Shown here: one piece after another, positions 12,492 through 21,442 of the stretch
Layout: each line of letters starts with the position of its first letter
Position numbering within the stretch: the stretch's first letter is position 1
Assembly: GCF_017991995.1 (NCBI RefSeq)
Contig: NZ_JAGOPN010000001.1
Location: forward strand, 310,001 to 374,000
Direction: 5' to 3'
Origin: Pseudacidovorax sp.
GTDB taxonomy: Bacteria; Pseudomonadota; Gammaproteobacteria; Burkholderiales; Burkholderiaceae_C
DNA length: 64,000 nucleotides
Translations under genes and position numbers: made by a program
Notes under the pieces: generated by a model
The model's input: only the letters and a program-made list of their open reading frames with translations
Database searches by the model: none
What the model was told of the DNA's origin: nothing

Positions 12492-12890
12492 ATGCTGGTC
12501 GACACCAACGTGCTGGTGGATCTGCTGGAGGATGACCCGGAGTGGGCCGACTGGTCCGTGGCCCAGTTGCGTGCCCAGTCGCAGTTGCACAAGCTGTGCA
12601 TCAACCCGGTCATCTACGCGGAACTGTCGCTGACCTTCAGCACCTTCGAGGCTCTGGACGAGGTGCTCGATTCGCTTCGGCTCCCGGTGATCGAGTTGCC
12701 CCGCCCGGCACTGTTCCTGGCCGGCAAGGCCTTCGCCCAATACCGTCGACGTGGCGGAACCAAGGCCAACGTGCTGCCCGACTTCTTCATCGGGGCGCAT
12801 GCGGCCGTGGCGCGCTGGCCCGTGCTGACACGTGACGCCAGCCGCTACGCGAGCTACTTTCCCACCGTGGCCCTGGTCACGCCGGATTGA
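12492..12890 (+). CDS. PIN-domain ribonuclease toxin (VapC-like)
   Basis: A 132-residue PIN nuclease. The acidic metal-binding set is visible: D4 in VDTN, E44 in YAELS, D97 in LPDFFIGAHA and D115 in TRDASRY. VapC toxins cleave tRNA or rRNA and are held inactive by their antitoxin. It starts 5 bp after the antitoxin stop, so the two are co-translated. All catalytic residues are intact, so the module looks functional. Confidence 0.9.
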   Translation: MLVDTNVLVDLLEDDPEWADWSVAQLRAQSQLHKLCINPVIYAELSLTFSTFEALDEVLDSLRLPVIELPRPALFLAGKAFAQYRRRGGTKANVLPDFFIGAHAAVARWPVLTRDASRYASYFPTVALVTPD

Positions 12891-12901
12891 GGTTCTGCTG
12901 C

Positions 12902-12928
12902 CGTGCTCACAGGGTGCCCGTGAGCACG
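12902..12928. terminator. Hairpin between the toxin gene and mfd
   Basis: A perfect 9-bp stem (CGTGCTCAC / GTGAGCACG) with a 9-nt loop lies between the convergent PIN toxin and mfd. There is no T tract on either side, so factor-independent termination is not assured; it may still act as a two-way 3' end. Confidence 0.5.
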
Positions 12929-12953
12929 ATCTGGGCAGCGGCCCAAGCGCCCC

Positions 12954-15900
12954 TCAGGCCGCCACCGGCTCGGTCTTCGGCTGCCCCAGCGAGCGCAGCA
13001 CGTCGCGCACCATCTGTGCCCGGTCCTTCGGGTCCTTCAGCTCGCGCTCGATGCGCAGCTTGTCGTTGCCGGCCAGCTTGATGTGCTTGTTCTTCTGGAT
13101 CAGCCCGATGATGGCCATCGGGTCGATGGGCGGGTTGGGCTTGAAGCTGATGTTGATCACGCCCGGCGCCGCGTCCACCTTGGTGACGCCGTAGGGCCGT
13201 GCCAGCACGCGCAGGCGGTGCACGTCGATCAGCGTCTGCGTCTGCGGCGGCAGCTTGCCGAAGCGGTCGACCAGCTCTTCGAGCAGGGTGTCGATCTGGT
13301 CCGTCGTCTTGGCCGTGGCCAGCTTCTTGTAGAAGGACAGGCGCAGGTGCACGTCGCCGCAGTAGTCGTCGGGCAGCAGGGCGGGGGCGTGCAGGTTGAT
13401 CTCGGTGGTGGCCGACAGCGGCGCCAGCAGGTCGGGTTCCTTGCCGGCCTTGAGCGAGGCCACGGCCTCGGCCAGCATCTCGTTGTAGAGCTGGAAGCCG
13501 ATCTCCATCATGTTGCCGCTCTGGTGCTCGCCCAGCACTTCGCCGGCGCCACGGATCTCCAGGTCGTGCATGGCCAGGTAGAAGCCGGAGCCCAGCTCTT
13601 CCATGGCCTGGATGGCGTCCAGCCGCTGGGCTGCCTGCTTGGTCAGGCCCTCGATGTCCGGCACCATGAGGTAGGCATAGGCCTGGTGGTGGCTGCGGCC
13701 CACGCGCCCGCGCAGCTGGTGCAACTGCGCCAGGCCGAACTTGTCGGCCCGGCTGATGACGATGGTGTTGGCGCTGGGCACGTCGATGCCGGTCTCGATG
13801 ATGGTCGAGCACAGCAGCAGGTTGAAGCGCTGGGCCACGAAGTCGCGCATCACGCGCTCCAGCTCGCGCTCGGGCATCTGGCCGTGGGCGACGGCGATGC
13901 GCGCCTCGGGCAGGATCTCCTGCAGCTTCTGGCGCCGGTTCTCGATGGTCTCCACCTCGTTGTGCAGGAAGTACACCTGCCCGCCGCGCTTGAGCTCGCG
14001 CAGCACGGCCTCGCGGATCACGCCGGTGCCCTCGTTGCGCACGAAGGTCTTGATGGCCAGGCGCCGCTGCGGCGCGGTGGCGATGACCGACAGGTCGCGC
14101 AGGCCTTCCAGCGCCATGCCCAGCGTCCGCGGAATGGGCGTGGCGGTGAGCGTGAGCACGTCCACCTCGGCGCGCATGGCTTTCATCGCCTCTTTGTGGC
14201 GCACGCCGAAGCGGTGCTCCTCGTCGATGATGAGCAGGCCCAGGTTCTTGAACTTGACGCTCTCGCTGAGCAGCTTGTGCGTGCCCACGACGATGTCCAC
14301 GCTGCCATCGGCCAGGCCCTTGGCGGCGGCCGCGATCTCCTTGGCCGAGCGGAAGCGGCTCATCTCGGCGACCTTGACCGGCCATTTGGAGAAGCGGTCC
14401 ACCAGTGTCTGGTAGTGCTGCTCGGCCAGCAGCGTGGTGGGCGCCAGAAAGGCCGCCTGCCTGCCGCCCGTGACGGCCACGAAGGCGGCCCGCAGCGCCA
14501 CCTCGGTCTTGCCGAAGCCCACGTCGCCGCAGACCAGACGGTCCATCGGCTGCGGCGAGATCATGTCCTGGATGACGGCATGGATCGCCGCTTTCTGGTC
14601 GGCCGTCTCCTCGAAGCCGAAGTCGTTGGCGAAGACCTCGTAGTCGGCCGCCTGGAAGCGGAAGGCATGGCCCTCACGCGCGGCGCGGCGGGCATAGATG
14701 TTGAGCAGCTCGGCCGCGGCGTCGCGCACCTGCTCGGCGGCCTTGCGTTTGGCCTTGTCCCACTGGCCGCTGCCCAGCTTGTGCAGCGGCGCCTCGTCGG
14801 CGCTGACGCCGGTGTAGCGGCTGATCAGATGCAGCTGGCTCACCGGCACGTAGAGCGTCGCCTTGTCGGCGTATTCCAGGTGCAGGAACTCCTGCAGCAG
14901 CGGCTTGCCGTCGGGCCCCGTGCCCTGGCCCAGGTCCATGTTGACCAGGCCTTTGTAGCGGCCGATGCCGTGCGCGCTGTGCACCACCGGGTCGCCCAGG
15001 TTGAGCTCGGACAGGTCCTTGATCAGCGCATCGACGTCGCTGGTCGCTTCCTGCCGCTTGTTGCGGCGGCGGCCGCTGCCGGTGCCGGTGGCGAAGAGCT
15101 CGGTCTCGGTGACGAAGTCGATGCCGGCCTCGTTCCAGGCGAAGCCCGCCGCCAGCGCGGCGGTGGCGATGCCGATCTTCTCGCTCGCCTCGGCCTCGAA
15201 TTCGGCCAGGGTGTCGAAGGCCGGCGGGCTGACGCCGCTGGCGCGCAGGAAGTCCAGCAGGCTCTCGCGGCGGCCGGCGGTCTCTGCCAGCAGCAGCACG
15301 CGGTGGCGCGTGGCCTGGATGTGTTCTTTCAGCCGGGCGAGCGGGTCGTCGGCGCCGCGCACGGCGGCCATCGGAGGCAGCAGCGCGAATTCGGGGAAGG
15401 CTTCGACAGGCTCCGCCTGAGCGGATGCAGGCCGCAGCGACAGTTGGCGATGCGGCTTGGTCTGGCCGTAGAACTGCTCGGCATTGAGGAACAGCGCCTC
15501 GGGCGGCAGCACCGGCCGCTCCGGGTCGCCGTGGGCCAGGCGGTAGCGCTCGCGCGTGTCCTGCCAGAAATGCTGGAAGGCCGCCTCCAGGTCGCCGTGC
15601 AGCACCAGCGTGACGGAGGAGGACGCCTCGCCATCCCGGCCTTCCGTGCCGGCGCCCGCCAGATAGTCGAACACCGTCGCCGTCTGGTCGAAGAACAGGG
15701 GCAGGTAGTACTCGATGCCGGCGGTCGCCACGCCGTTGCCCATGTCCTTGTAGATGCGGCTCTTGGTCGGGTCGCCTTCGAGCAGTTCGCGCCAGCGGCT
15801 GCGGAAATGCGCCCGGGCGTCGTCGTCCATCGGGAACTCGCGGCCGGGCAGCAGGCGCACCTCGGGCACGGGGTACAGGCTGCGCTGGCTGTCGGGATCG

Positions 15901-16481
15901 AAGGTGCGGATGGAGTCGATCTCGTCGTCGAACAGGTCGACGCGGAAGGGCTGCGGCGAGCCCATCGGGAACAGGTCGATCAGCCCGCCGCGCACCGCAT
16001 ATTCGCCGGGGCTCACCACCTGCGTCACATGGCTGTAGCCCGCCAGCGTGAGCTGGGCCTTCAGGCGCGCCTCGTCCAGCTTCTGCTTGGTGCGGAAGTG
16101 GAAGGTGTAGCCGGCCATGAAGCCCGGCGGCGCCAGGCGGTAGAGCGCCGTGGTCGCCGGCACCAGCACCACGTCCACCTCCTTCTGCAGGATGCGCCAC
16201 AGCGTCGCCAGGCGTTCGCTGATCAGGTCCTGGTGCGGCGAGAAGCTGTCGTAGGGCAGCGTCTCCCAGTCCGGGAAGACGGCGCAGCGCAGCTCTGGCG
16301 CGAAGAAGGCCAGTTCGTCCGTCAGGCGCTGGGTGTCGGTGGCGTCCGCCGTGAAGATGGCGGTCGTGCGACCGGCCGACTTTTCGCGCAGTGCCAGCCG
16401 AGCGAGCAGCAGTGCATCGCTGGAGGAGGGCGGACGGGGAAGGGTGAAGCGTTTGCCGGGGGAGAGGGCGGGCAGGTCCAT
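12954..16481 (-). CDS. mfd: Transcription-repair coupling factor Mfd
   Basis: A 1175-residue DNA translocase that removes stalled RNA polymerase and recruits UvrA. The N-terminal UvrB-like module is followed by the RNA-polymerase-interacting Tudor-like domain near 500-570, helicase motif I GDVGFGKTEVALRAA near 650, DEEH box IIDEEHRFGV near 752, motif VI and the C-terminal TRCF domain. The ATG at 16481 gives MDLPALSPGKRF; longer readings upstream are non-coding. Residues about 350-363 (SAQAEPVEAF) are translated from a dispersed DNA repeat and lie in the variable region of the UvrB-like module. Divergent from ispD. Confidence 0.96.
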   Translation of the reverse strand: MDLPALSPGKRFTLPRPPSSSDALLLARLALREKSAGRTTAIFTADATDTQRLTDELAFFAPELRCAVFPDWETLPYDSFSPHQDLISERLATLWRILQKEVDVVLVPATTALYRLAPPGFMAGYTFHFRTKQKLDEARLKAQLTLAGYSHVTQVVSPGEYAVRGGLIDLFPMGSPQPFRVDLFDDEIDSIRTFDPDSQRSLYPVPEVRLLPGREFPMDDDARAHFRSRWRELLEGDPTKSRIYKDMGNGVATAGIEYYLPLFFDQTATVFDYLAGAGTEGRDGEASSSVTLVLHGDLEAAFQHFWQDTRERYRLAHGDPERPVLPPEALFLNAEQFYGQTKPHRQLSLRPASAQAEPVEAFPEFALLPPMAAVRGADDPLARLKEHIQATRHRVLLLAETAGRRESLLDFLRASGVSPPAFDTLAEFEAEASEKIGIATAALAAGFAWNEAGIDFVTETELFATGTGSGRRRNKRQEATSDVDALIKDLSELNLGDPVVHSAHGIGRYKGLVNMDLGQGTGPDGKPLLQEFLHLEYADKATLYVPVSQLHLISRYTGVSADEAPLHKLGSGQWDKAKRKAAEQVRDAAAELLNIYARRAAREGHAFRFQAADYEVFANDFGFEETADQKAAIHAVIQDMISPQPMDRLVCGDVGFGKTEVALRAAFVAVTGGRQAAFLAPTTLLAEQHYQTLVDRFSKWPVKVAEMSRFRSAKEIAAAAKGLADGSVDIVVGTHKLLSESVKFKNLGLLIIDEEHRFGVRHKEAMKAMRAEVDVLTLTATPIPRTLGMALEGLRDLSVIATAPQRRLAIKTFVRNEGTGVIREAVLRELKRGGQVYFLHNEVETIENRRQKLQEILPEARIAVAHGQMPERELERVMRDFVAQRFNLLLCSTIIETGIDVPSANTIVISRADKFGLAQLHQLRGRVGRSHHQAYAYLMVPDIEGLTKQAAQRLDAIQAMEELGSGFYLAMHDLEIRGAGEVLGEHQSGNMMEIGFQLYNEMLAEAVASLKAGKEPDLLAPLSATTEINLHAPALLPDDYCGDVHLRLSFYKKLATAKTTDQIDTLLEELVDRFGKLPPQTQTLIDVHRLRVLARPYGVTKVDAAPGVINISFKPNPPIDPMAIIGLIQKNKHIKLAGNDKLRIERELKDPKDRAQMVRDVLRSLGQPKTEPVAA
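15399..15425. repeat. REP-like repeat inside the mfd coding sequence
   Basis: A unit starting GGCTTCGACAGGCTCCGCC sits in frame within mfd and is read on the minus strand as AQAEPVEAF. It matches the intergenic copy at 10191-10216 in its first 15 bp with one change. Confidence 0.75.
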
Positions 16482-16590
16482 GCGGGGGCGGCACCAAAGG
16501 CAGACCCTCCCGGCCGCAACGGCGGGGAGGGCGAAGCGCGCAATTTTAGAATGCGGGACTTTTCCCCTGGACGGGGCCGGCCCGGTCGCC

Positions 16591-16650
16591 GTTCCGTCCG
16601 CGCAGAACCGGTCGACTCCCCCCATCCGGTTCGCGCTGAGCTTGTCCACG
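16591..16650. repeat. Two degenerate REP-like copies in the mfd-ispD gap
   Basis: Within the 228-bp divergent region, 16626-16650 is an inverted, degenerate copy of the GACAAGCTCGG repeat (its reverse complement reads GACAAGCTCAGCGCGAAC). Bases 16591-16614 are a weaker copy in the same orientation. The rest of this gap should hold the promoters of mfd and ispD, but I see no clear boxes. Confidence 0.5.
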
Positions 16651-16709
16651 TGCCGTGCCTGCGGCGCCCCATCCCACTGTTGCCCGTCCCGTTCCCGCCC
16701 GCCTCGCCC

Positions 16710-17435
16710 ATGCCCTTGCCGCCGCCGCGCCTGTTCGTGCTCATCCCCTGCGCCGGGACGGGCTCCCGCTCCGGCGCCGCCGGCCCCAAGCAGTACGAGC
16801 CGCTGGCAGGACGGCCGCTGGTGGCGCACACGCTGAACGTCTTCCGTGCCCTGGGCGACCGGCTGGCGGCCATCGCGCTGGTGGTGGCGCCGCAGGACGA
16901 GCGCATCGCGCAGGTGCTGCCGGGCTTTCCGGGCCCCGGCGAATGGCTGCTGCGCGCCGGCGGCGCCACGCGCGCGCAGAGCGTGGCCCAGGGCCTGGGC
17001 GCCCTGCGCGAGCAGGCCGGCGCCCTGCCGCACGACTGGGTGCTGGTGCACGACGCCGCCCGCTGCCTGCTGCAGCCCACGCAGGTCGATGCGCTCATCG
17101 GCGCCTGCGAGCACGACGCCGTCGGCGGCCTGCTGGCGCTGCCGCTGCCGGACACGCTCAAGGCCGCCACGGCCGACGGCCGCGTGGCCGGCACCGTGAC
17201 CCGCGCCGACAAGTGGCTGGCCCAGACGCCCCAGATGTTCCGCATCGGCCTGCTGCAGGAAGCGCTGGCGCGCATGGGCGACGCGGTCACCGACGAATCC
17301 AGCGCCATCGAAGGCCTGGGCCTGACGCCGCGGCTGGTGCCGGGCAGCGCCCAGAACTTCAAGGTGACCTTTCCCGAAGACTTTGCCGTGGCGGCAGCGG
17401 TGCTGGTGGCCCGCAGCGGCACGGCCATGCCATGA
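16710..17435 (+). CDS. ispD: 2-C-methyl-D-erythritol 4-phosphate cytidylyltransferase IspD
   Basis: A 241-residue enzyme of the MEP isoprenoid pathway that joins CTP to methylerythritol phosphate. The CTP-binding loop is [18 protein letters not shown], followed by the VHDAARCLL motif and the [16 protein letters not shown] segment. The ATG at 16710 places the loop about ten residues in, as expected. Its stop overlaps the ispF start (ATGA at 17432-17435), so the two consecutive-pathway enzymes are translationally coupled. Confidence 0.96.
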   Translation: MPLPPPRLFVLIPCAGTGSRSGAAGPKQYEPLAGRPLVAHTLNVFRALGDRLAAIALVVAPQDERIAQVLPGFPGPGEWLLRAGGATRAQSVAQGLGALREQAGALPHDWVLVHDAARCLLQPTQVDALIGACEHDAVGGLLALPLPDTLKAATADGRVAGTVTRADKWLAQTPQMFRIGLLQEALARMGDAVTDESSAIEGLGLTPRLVPGSAQNFKVTFPEDFAVAAAVLVARSGTAMP

Positions 17436-17983
17436 CGAGCACCCATCCGATGACCCACGCCGCCGACTCCGACTTTCCCTTCCGCATCGGCGAGGGCTGG
17501 GACGTGCACCAGCTCGCCGCCGGCCGCAAGCTCATCCTGGGCGGCGTGGAGGTGCCCCACACCGTCGGCCTGCTGGGCCATTCCGACGCCGACGTGCTGC
17601 TGCATGCCATCACCGACGCGCTGCTGGGCGCGGCGGCGCTGGGCGACATCGGCCGGCACTTTCCGGACACGGACCCGCAGTTCCGCGGCGCCGATTCGAC
17701 CGTACTGCTGGCCGAGGCCGCGCGGCGCGTGCGCGAGCGCGGCTGGGCCATCGGCAACGTGGACAGCACCATCGTGGCCCAGGCGCCCAAGCTGGCGCCG
17801 CACATCCCGGCCATGTGCGCGCGCATCGCCGAGGTGCTGGCGCTGGCCCTGGGCCAGGTGAACGTGAAGGCCAAGACGGCCGAGAAGCTGGGCCCGGTGG
17901 GCGAGGGCCGGGCGATGGAGGCGCGCGCGGCGGTGATGCTCTACCGCGCGCCAGCCACGACTGCCGGGATCAGCGGCAGCTGA
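17432..17983 (+). CDS. ispF: 2-C-methyl-D-erythritol 2,4-cyclodiphosphate synthase IspF
   Basis: A 183-residue trimeric Zn enzyme acting two steps after IspD in the MEP pathway. Metal ligands D24 and H26 lie in GWDVHQL, and the [18 protein letters not shown] motif follows. [14 protein letters not shown] near the C-terminus is also typical. The first ATG overlaps the ispD stop; a second ATG at 17450 would remove a poorly conserved leader and is also possible. The last 14 bp overlap the 3' end of the tannase gene on the other strand. Confidence 0.96.
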   Translation: MTSTHPMTHAADSDFPFRIGEGWDVHQLAAGRKLILGGVEVPHTVGLLGHSDADVLLHAITDALLGAAALGDIGRHFPDTDPQFRGADSTVLLAEAARRVRERGWAIGNVDSTIVAQAPKLAPHIPAMCARIAEVLALALGQVNVKAKTAEKLGPVGEGRAMEARAAVMLYRAPATTAGISGS

Positions 17984-19688
17984 AGTTCGCCGCGTCTTCG
18001 ATGCTGCCGCTGCCGTTGTAGCGCGCCTGCTTCGGGTAGGCGCACAGCGGGCGCGTGCGGCCGGGCCAGGTCACGTCCGGGTTCTCGGGCCGGGCGCGGG
18101 CCACGATGCGCTCGGGCGGCTGGCCCTTCTCGACCCAGTTCACCAGCGCCGTCAGGCCGTCGTACTGGTCGGTGGCCGGACCGCCGCTGCAGTGGGCCAT
18201 GTTGGGCACGGTGAACAGCCGGGCCATGCCGTCGGTGGCTGTGCCGTAGCGCTGTCGCAGCTGGCCGAGGTAGCGCACGGTGTCGGTCACCGAGAACACC
18301 GGGTCGCTCACGCCATGGAAGAACAGGATCTTGCCGCCATGGCGGGCATAGGCGTCCACGTCGGGCGAGTCGGCCGCCACCAAGCGCATGGCGGACTCGC
18401 GGAAGGCGCCGTCGGTGGCATGGACCTTGGCCGTGTCGCGCTGCGGGTCGAAGCCCATGGCGTAGGCCCAGAAGTCGCTCGTGACCGTGGGCGGTGTGGT
18501 GAAGAACATGGCCAGCCCGCCGGTCATCAGCGTGAGGTTGCGGGCATTGGCCGGGCCGCTGGTGGCGTCGCCGAACTTCCAGCGCGTCCAGTCGGCCGAA
18601 TGCAGGCCGGCGTCGAACACCCAGTCCGAATAGATGGGCTTGCCCTGCGCATCGCGCGCGCCGGCGAAGGAGCGCTGCAGCGCCTCGACCTGCGCCGGGC
18701 CCAGGCAGGCGTCCGTCTTGACGCCGGTGCAACGCAGCACCTCGGGCTTGAACTGGCAGGCCGGCCAGTTGTTGACCATGCCGTCGGCGAGGCCGTCCAG
18801 TGCATCGCATTGGCGTAGCACTTCGCGCGTGAGCAACTTCATGTCGCCTGGCGAGAAGGCCTTGGACAGCACCGGCCGGCCGTCGGGGCCGGGCGGTGCC
18901 TGCTCGGCGGCGGCACGGGCATAGAGCTGCGTGTCGTACACCGCCTGCACCGAGGCCAGCGGTACGCGGTACGCCGGTGCCGAGGCGATGACGCCGTCGA
19001 ACATCTCCGGATAGCGCTGCGTCATCATCATGGCCTGCCGCCCGCCGTTGGAGCAGCCCACGAAGTACGAGCGCTGCGGCGCCTGGCCATAGTGCGCGCG
19101 GATCAGCGTCTTGGCCACGCGCGCCGTCTGCGCCATCGAGTTATAGCCGTTGTCGGCACGGGCCTGTGGGTCCAGCCCGAACTGGTAGGGGCCGTTGGGG
19201 CCGGGTTCGTTGAGGTGACCGGTGTCGGTGAAGACCACCGCATATCCCTGCATCAGCGCATTGCTGGTGTTGCCGCCGCCGGTGAGCACGCCGATGGCAT
19301 CGCGCAGCACGCCGTCGGTGCCGCCGCCGCCCTGGAAGAAGAAGCGGCCGTTCCACTGGGCCGGCAGGCGCAGGTCGAAGCCGATGGCGTAGGGCTTGCC
19401 GTCCAGGCCGGTGCGCTCGGCGATCCTGCCCTGCACATGGCAATGCGCGGGCACCGGCGCGGTGGAGCCGGGGGCGCCGGGCTGGATGCCGGTGAGGTTG
19501 ATGGTGCCGGCGGCGACCTCCTCTGTCAGGGTGAGGCGGGCGCCGGGTGGCGTAGCCCGCGCAAGCTGGGCGCAGGCCAGCGGCGTCGTCGCTGCTTGTG
19601 CCGCGGGTGGTGCGTCGCCCGGGCTGGTGCAGGCGCTCAACAGCGCGGCGCCCGCAGCCGCCACGCCAAATCCGACAGTGCGGCGCAT
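17970..19688 (-). CDS. Tannase/feruloyl esterase family lipoprotein
   Basis: A 572-residue esterase of the tannase family. The signal peptide ends LLSAC (C20), predicting a lipid-anchored envelope enzyme. The nucleophile elbow is GCSNGG with S213. A late HHG-like HGVSDPVFS segment carries the acid, and NMAHCSGG carries the histidine next to a cysteine, the CS-D-HC arrangement of this family. It would hydrolyse ester bonds in hydroxycinnamate or gallate esters. The Bug receptor gene ends 3 bp before its start, suggesting release and capture of the aromatic acid in one unit. Confidence 0.9.
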   Translation of the reverse strand: MRRTVGFGVAAAGAALLSACTSPGDAPPAAQAATTPLACAQLARATPPGARLTLTEEVAAGTINLTGIQPGAPGSTAPVPAHCHVQGRIAERTGLDGKPYAIGFDLRLPAQWNGRFFFQGGGGTDGVLRDAIGVLTGGGNTSNALMQGYAVVFTDTGHLNEPGPNGPYQFGLDPQARADNGYNSMAQTARVAKTLIRAHYGQAPQRSYFVGCSNGGRQAMMMTQRYPEMFDGVIASAPAYRVPLASVQAVYDTQLYARAAAEQAPPGPDGRPVLSKAFSPGDMKLLTREVLRQCDALDGLADGMVNNWPACQFKPEVLRCTGVKTDACLGPAQVEALQRSFAGARDAQGKPIYSDWVFDAGLHSADWTRWKFGDATSGPANARNLTLMTGGLAMFFTTPPTVTSDFWAYAMGFDPQRDTAKVHATDGAFRESAMRLVAADSPDVDAYARHGGKILFFHGVSDPVFSVTDTVRYLGQLRQRYGTATDGMARLFTVPNMAHCSGGPATDQYDGLTALVNWVEKGQPPERIVARARPENPDVTWPGRTRPLCAYPKQARYNGSGSIEDAANFSCR

Positions 19689-19691
19689 GGC

Positions 19692-20681
19692 TCAGTCCGC
19701 CTTGAAGCCGGTCGCCTGCACGGCCTTGCCCCAGGTCACGGTGTCGGCCGCGATGATGTTGCCGAACTCCTTGGCCGTGGTGCCGGTCACGCTGAAGCCG
19801 GCGTCTTCCATGCGCTGCTTGCCGTCGGCGGACTGCATGGCGCGGCGGATGTCGGCTTCCAGCTTGGCCAGCACCTCGGGCGGCGTGCGGCTGGGCGCCA
19901 CGATGCCGAACCAGGACTGGAACACCAACTGGCCGTAGCCCTGTTCCTTGAAGGTGGGCACGTCGGGCAGCAGCGCGGCGCGGGTCTCGCCGCTGGCGGC
20001 CAGGGCCACCAGCTTGCCCGCCTTGACGTTAGGCGCGGCCAGGCCGACGCTGGCGAAGGCGCCGGACACGTCGCCGCTCATCAGGCCGGCCAGCGCGTCG
20101 CCGGTGTTGCGGTAGTGCACCGCCTCAGGCTTCACGCCGATGGCGTCGCCGAAGATGTAGGCGCCGAAGTGGCCCGGCGTGCCGGCGCCGAAGGTGCCCA
20201 TGAACAGGCCCTTCTGCTGCCGGCTCCATTCGACGAACTGCTTGACGTCGCGCGCCGGCACCTTCTGCGGGTTGACCACCAGCATGAAGTTGCTGGTGAC
20301 CACCTGGCTCACGGGCGCGAAATCCTTCTTCGGGTCGTAGGGCAGCTTGGTGTAGCTGCTGGGCGCGATGGAGAGCTGGCCTGTCTCGCCGAGCATGATG
20401 GTGTAGCCGTCGGGCTGGGCGCGCGCGGCCTCGCTCGCGGCGATGGTGCCACCGGCACCGGGCTTGTTGTCCACCACCACGCCAACGCCGTTCCAGCCCT
20501 CGGAGAGCTTCTGGGCCAGCAGGCGCGCGACGATGTCCGGGCCGGTGCCGGCCGGGAACCCCACGATCAGCCGCACCGGCCGGCTGGGGTAGGCGCCAGT
20601 CTGGGCTTGGGCGCCGGTCCAGGCGGCGGCCAGGGCGGCCGTGGCAGCGAGCAGGCGGAAGGACGTGCGGAATCGGGTCAT
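19692..20681 (-). CDS. Bug/TctC-family solute-binding protein, paired with tannase
   Basis: A 329-residue periplasmic receptor. The signal peptide ends GAQA, then YPSRPVRLIVGFPAGTGPDI, the VDNKPGAGG loop and the typical two-lobe pattern. AAGGAG (complement of 20688-20693) fixes the start at 20681; a longer in-frame reading upstream is non-coding. Placement between a DUF3237 gene and a tannase suggests a phenolic acid ligand, by inference only. No transporter membrane subunits are nearby. Confidence 0.9.
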   Translation of the reverse strand: MTRFRTSFRLLAATAALAAAWTGAQAQTGAYPSRPVRLIVGFPAGTGPDIVARLLAQKLSEGWNGVGVVVDNKPGAGGTIAASEAARAQPDGYTIMLGETGQLSIAPSSYTKLPYDPKKDFAPVSQVVTSNFMLVVNPQKVPARDVKQFVEWSRQQKGLFMGTFGAGTPGHFGAYIFGDAIGVKPEAVHYRNTGDALAGLMSGDVSGAFASVGLAAPNVKAGKLVALAASGETRAALLPDVPTFKEQGYGQLVFQSWFGIVAPSRTPPEVLAKLEADIRRAMQSADGKQRMEDAGFSVTGTTAKEFGNIIAADTVTWGKAVQATGFKAD

Positions 20682-20808
20682 GGGAGTCTCCTTGGAAGTG
20701 TTCTGGGTGAGGGCGGGAGGGCGGCGGCGAAGCCAATGCTGCGACGCGAGCGTGTCGAGCAGGCCAGTCCAGGGCACCCGCGGAACTGGCTCGGCCAGGC
20801 CGCGGGGT

Positions 20809-20849
20809 GCGCCCCCCTCCAAGCCGAAGGCGCAAGAGAGGGGGGGCGC
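20809..20849. repeat. GC-rich hairpin between the DUF3237 and Bug genes
   Basis: Arms GCGCCCCCCTC and GAGGGGGGGCGC pair over 11 bp with one unpaired G, around an 18-nt loop. It lies in a 191-bp gap between two genes on the same strand, so it could attenuate transcription or protect the mRNA end. It resembles dispersed hairpins seen in intergenic DNA of related genomes. Confidence 0.55.
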
Positions 20850-20872
20850 CGCGAAGCGGCATGGGGGGTGGT

Positions 20873-21355
20873 TCACGTCAGCACGAAGAAGCGCATGGCG
20901 ACCTGGGCCGGATGCCGCACGCCGCTGCCGACGAACAGCCGCTCGGTGATCCAGCGCAGCGCGGGCGAATCGGTCTCGAAGCTCGGCGTGCAGCGGAAGT
21001 ACACCTCCGACGGCTGCACCGGCTCGCCGCGCATCAGGCGCGCCATCACTTCGGGCGCGGCGGCGCGCACGGCATGGTTCTGCACGTAGATCAGGTCGCC
21101 GGCGTCGGTCTCCATGCCGTAGCGCGCATCGAGCACCGAGCAGCCCTCGCTGGCGAAGAGCTGGAAGTCGGCGCCGCCGGGCAGCACCCGCGCCGTCCAG
21201 CCATCACCGCGGGCGGTGCCGCCAAGGATCGGCACCACCCTGCGCAGGCCCTGCGCGCCACGGCCGAGCACCAGCGGCTGGCCCACGTCCACCGCCACGT
21301 CGGCAAAGTGCGCCAGGGAGGGCGGGGACAGGGGATCGTTGTCGGACATCATCAT
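20873..21355 (-). CDS. DUF3237 domain protein
   Basis: A 160-residue protein matching the DUF3237 beta-barrel family (VDVGQPLVLGRGAQGLRRVVPILGG, then ARYGMETDAGDLIYVQN and EVYFRCTPSFET). The biochemical role is unknown; members are often next to aromatic-compound or tannase genes in Burkholderiales. The start has three consecutive ATG codons; the first is taken here. It is divergent from the LuxR-type regulator with 87 bp between them, so it is probably the first gene of the regulated set. Confidence 0.8.
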   Translation of the reverse strand: MMMSDNDPLSPPSLAHFADVAVDVGQPLVLGRGAQGLRRVVPILGGTARGDGWTARVLPGGADFQLFASEGCSVLDARYGMETDAGDLIYVQNHAVRAAAPEVMARLMRGEPVQPSEVYFRCTPSFETDSPALRWITERLFVGSGVRHPAQVAMRFFVLT

Positions 21356-21442
21356 TTGTCTAGCGTAAGTCCCGTGGCGGCGGCGCCTCGTCATCCCAGA
21401 AGATGACGGACTTCCCCCAATGCCGCCGCTGTCCCTCCTGCC

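Noticed and set aside
13083..17435. A 1450-residue plus-strand frame opposite mfd
   Set aside because: Only its last 241 residues (ispD) are real; the rest mirrors mfd.
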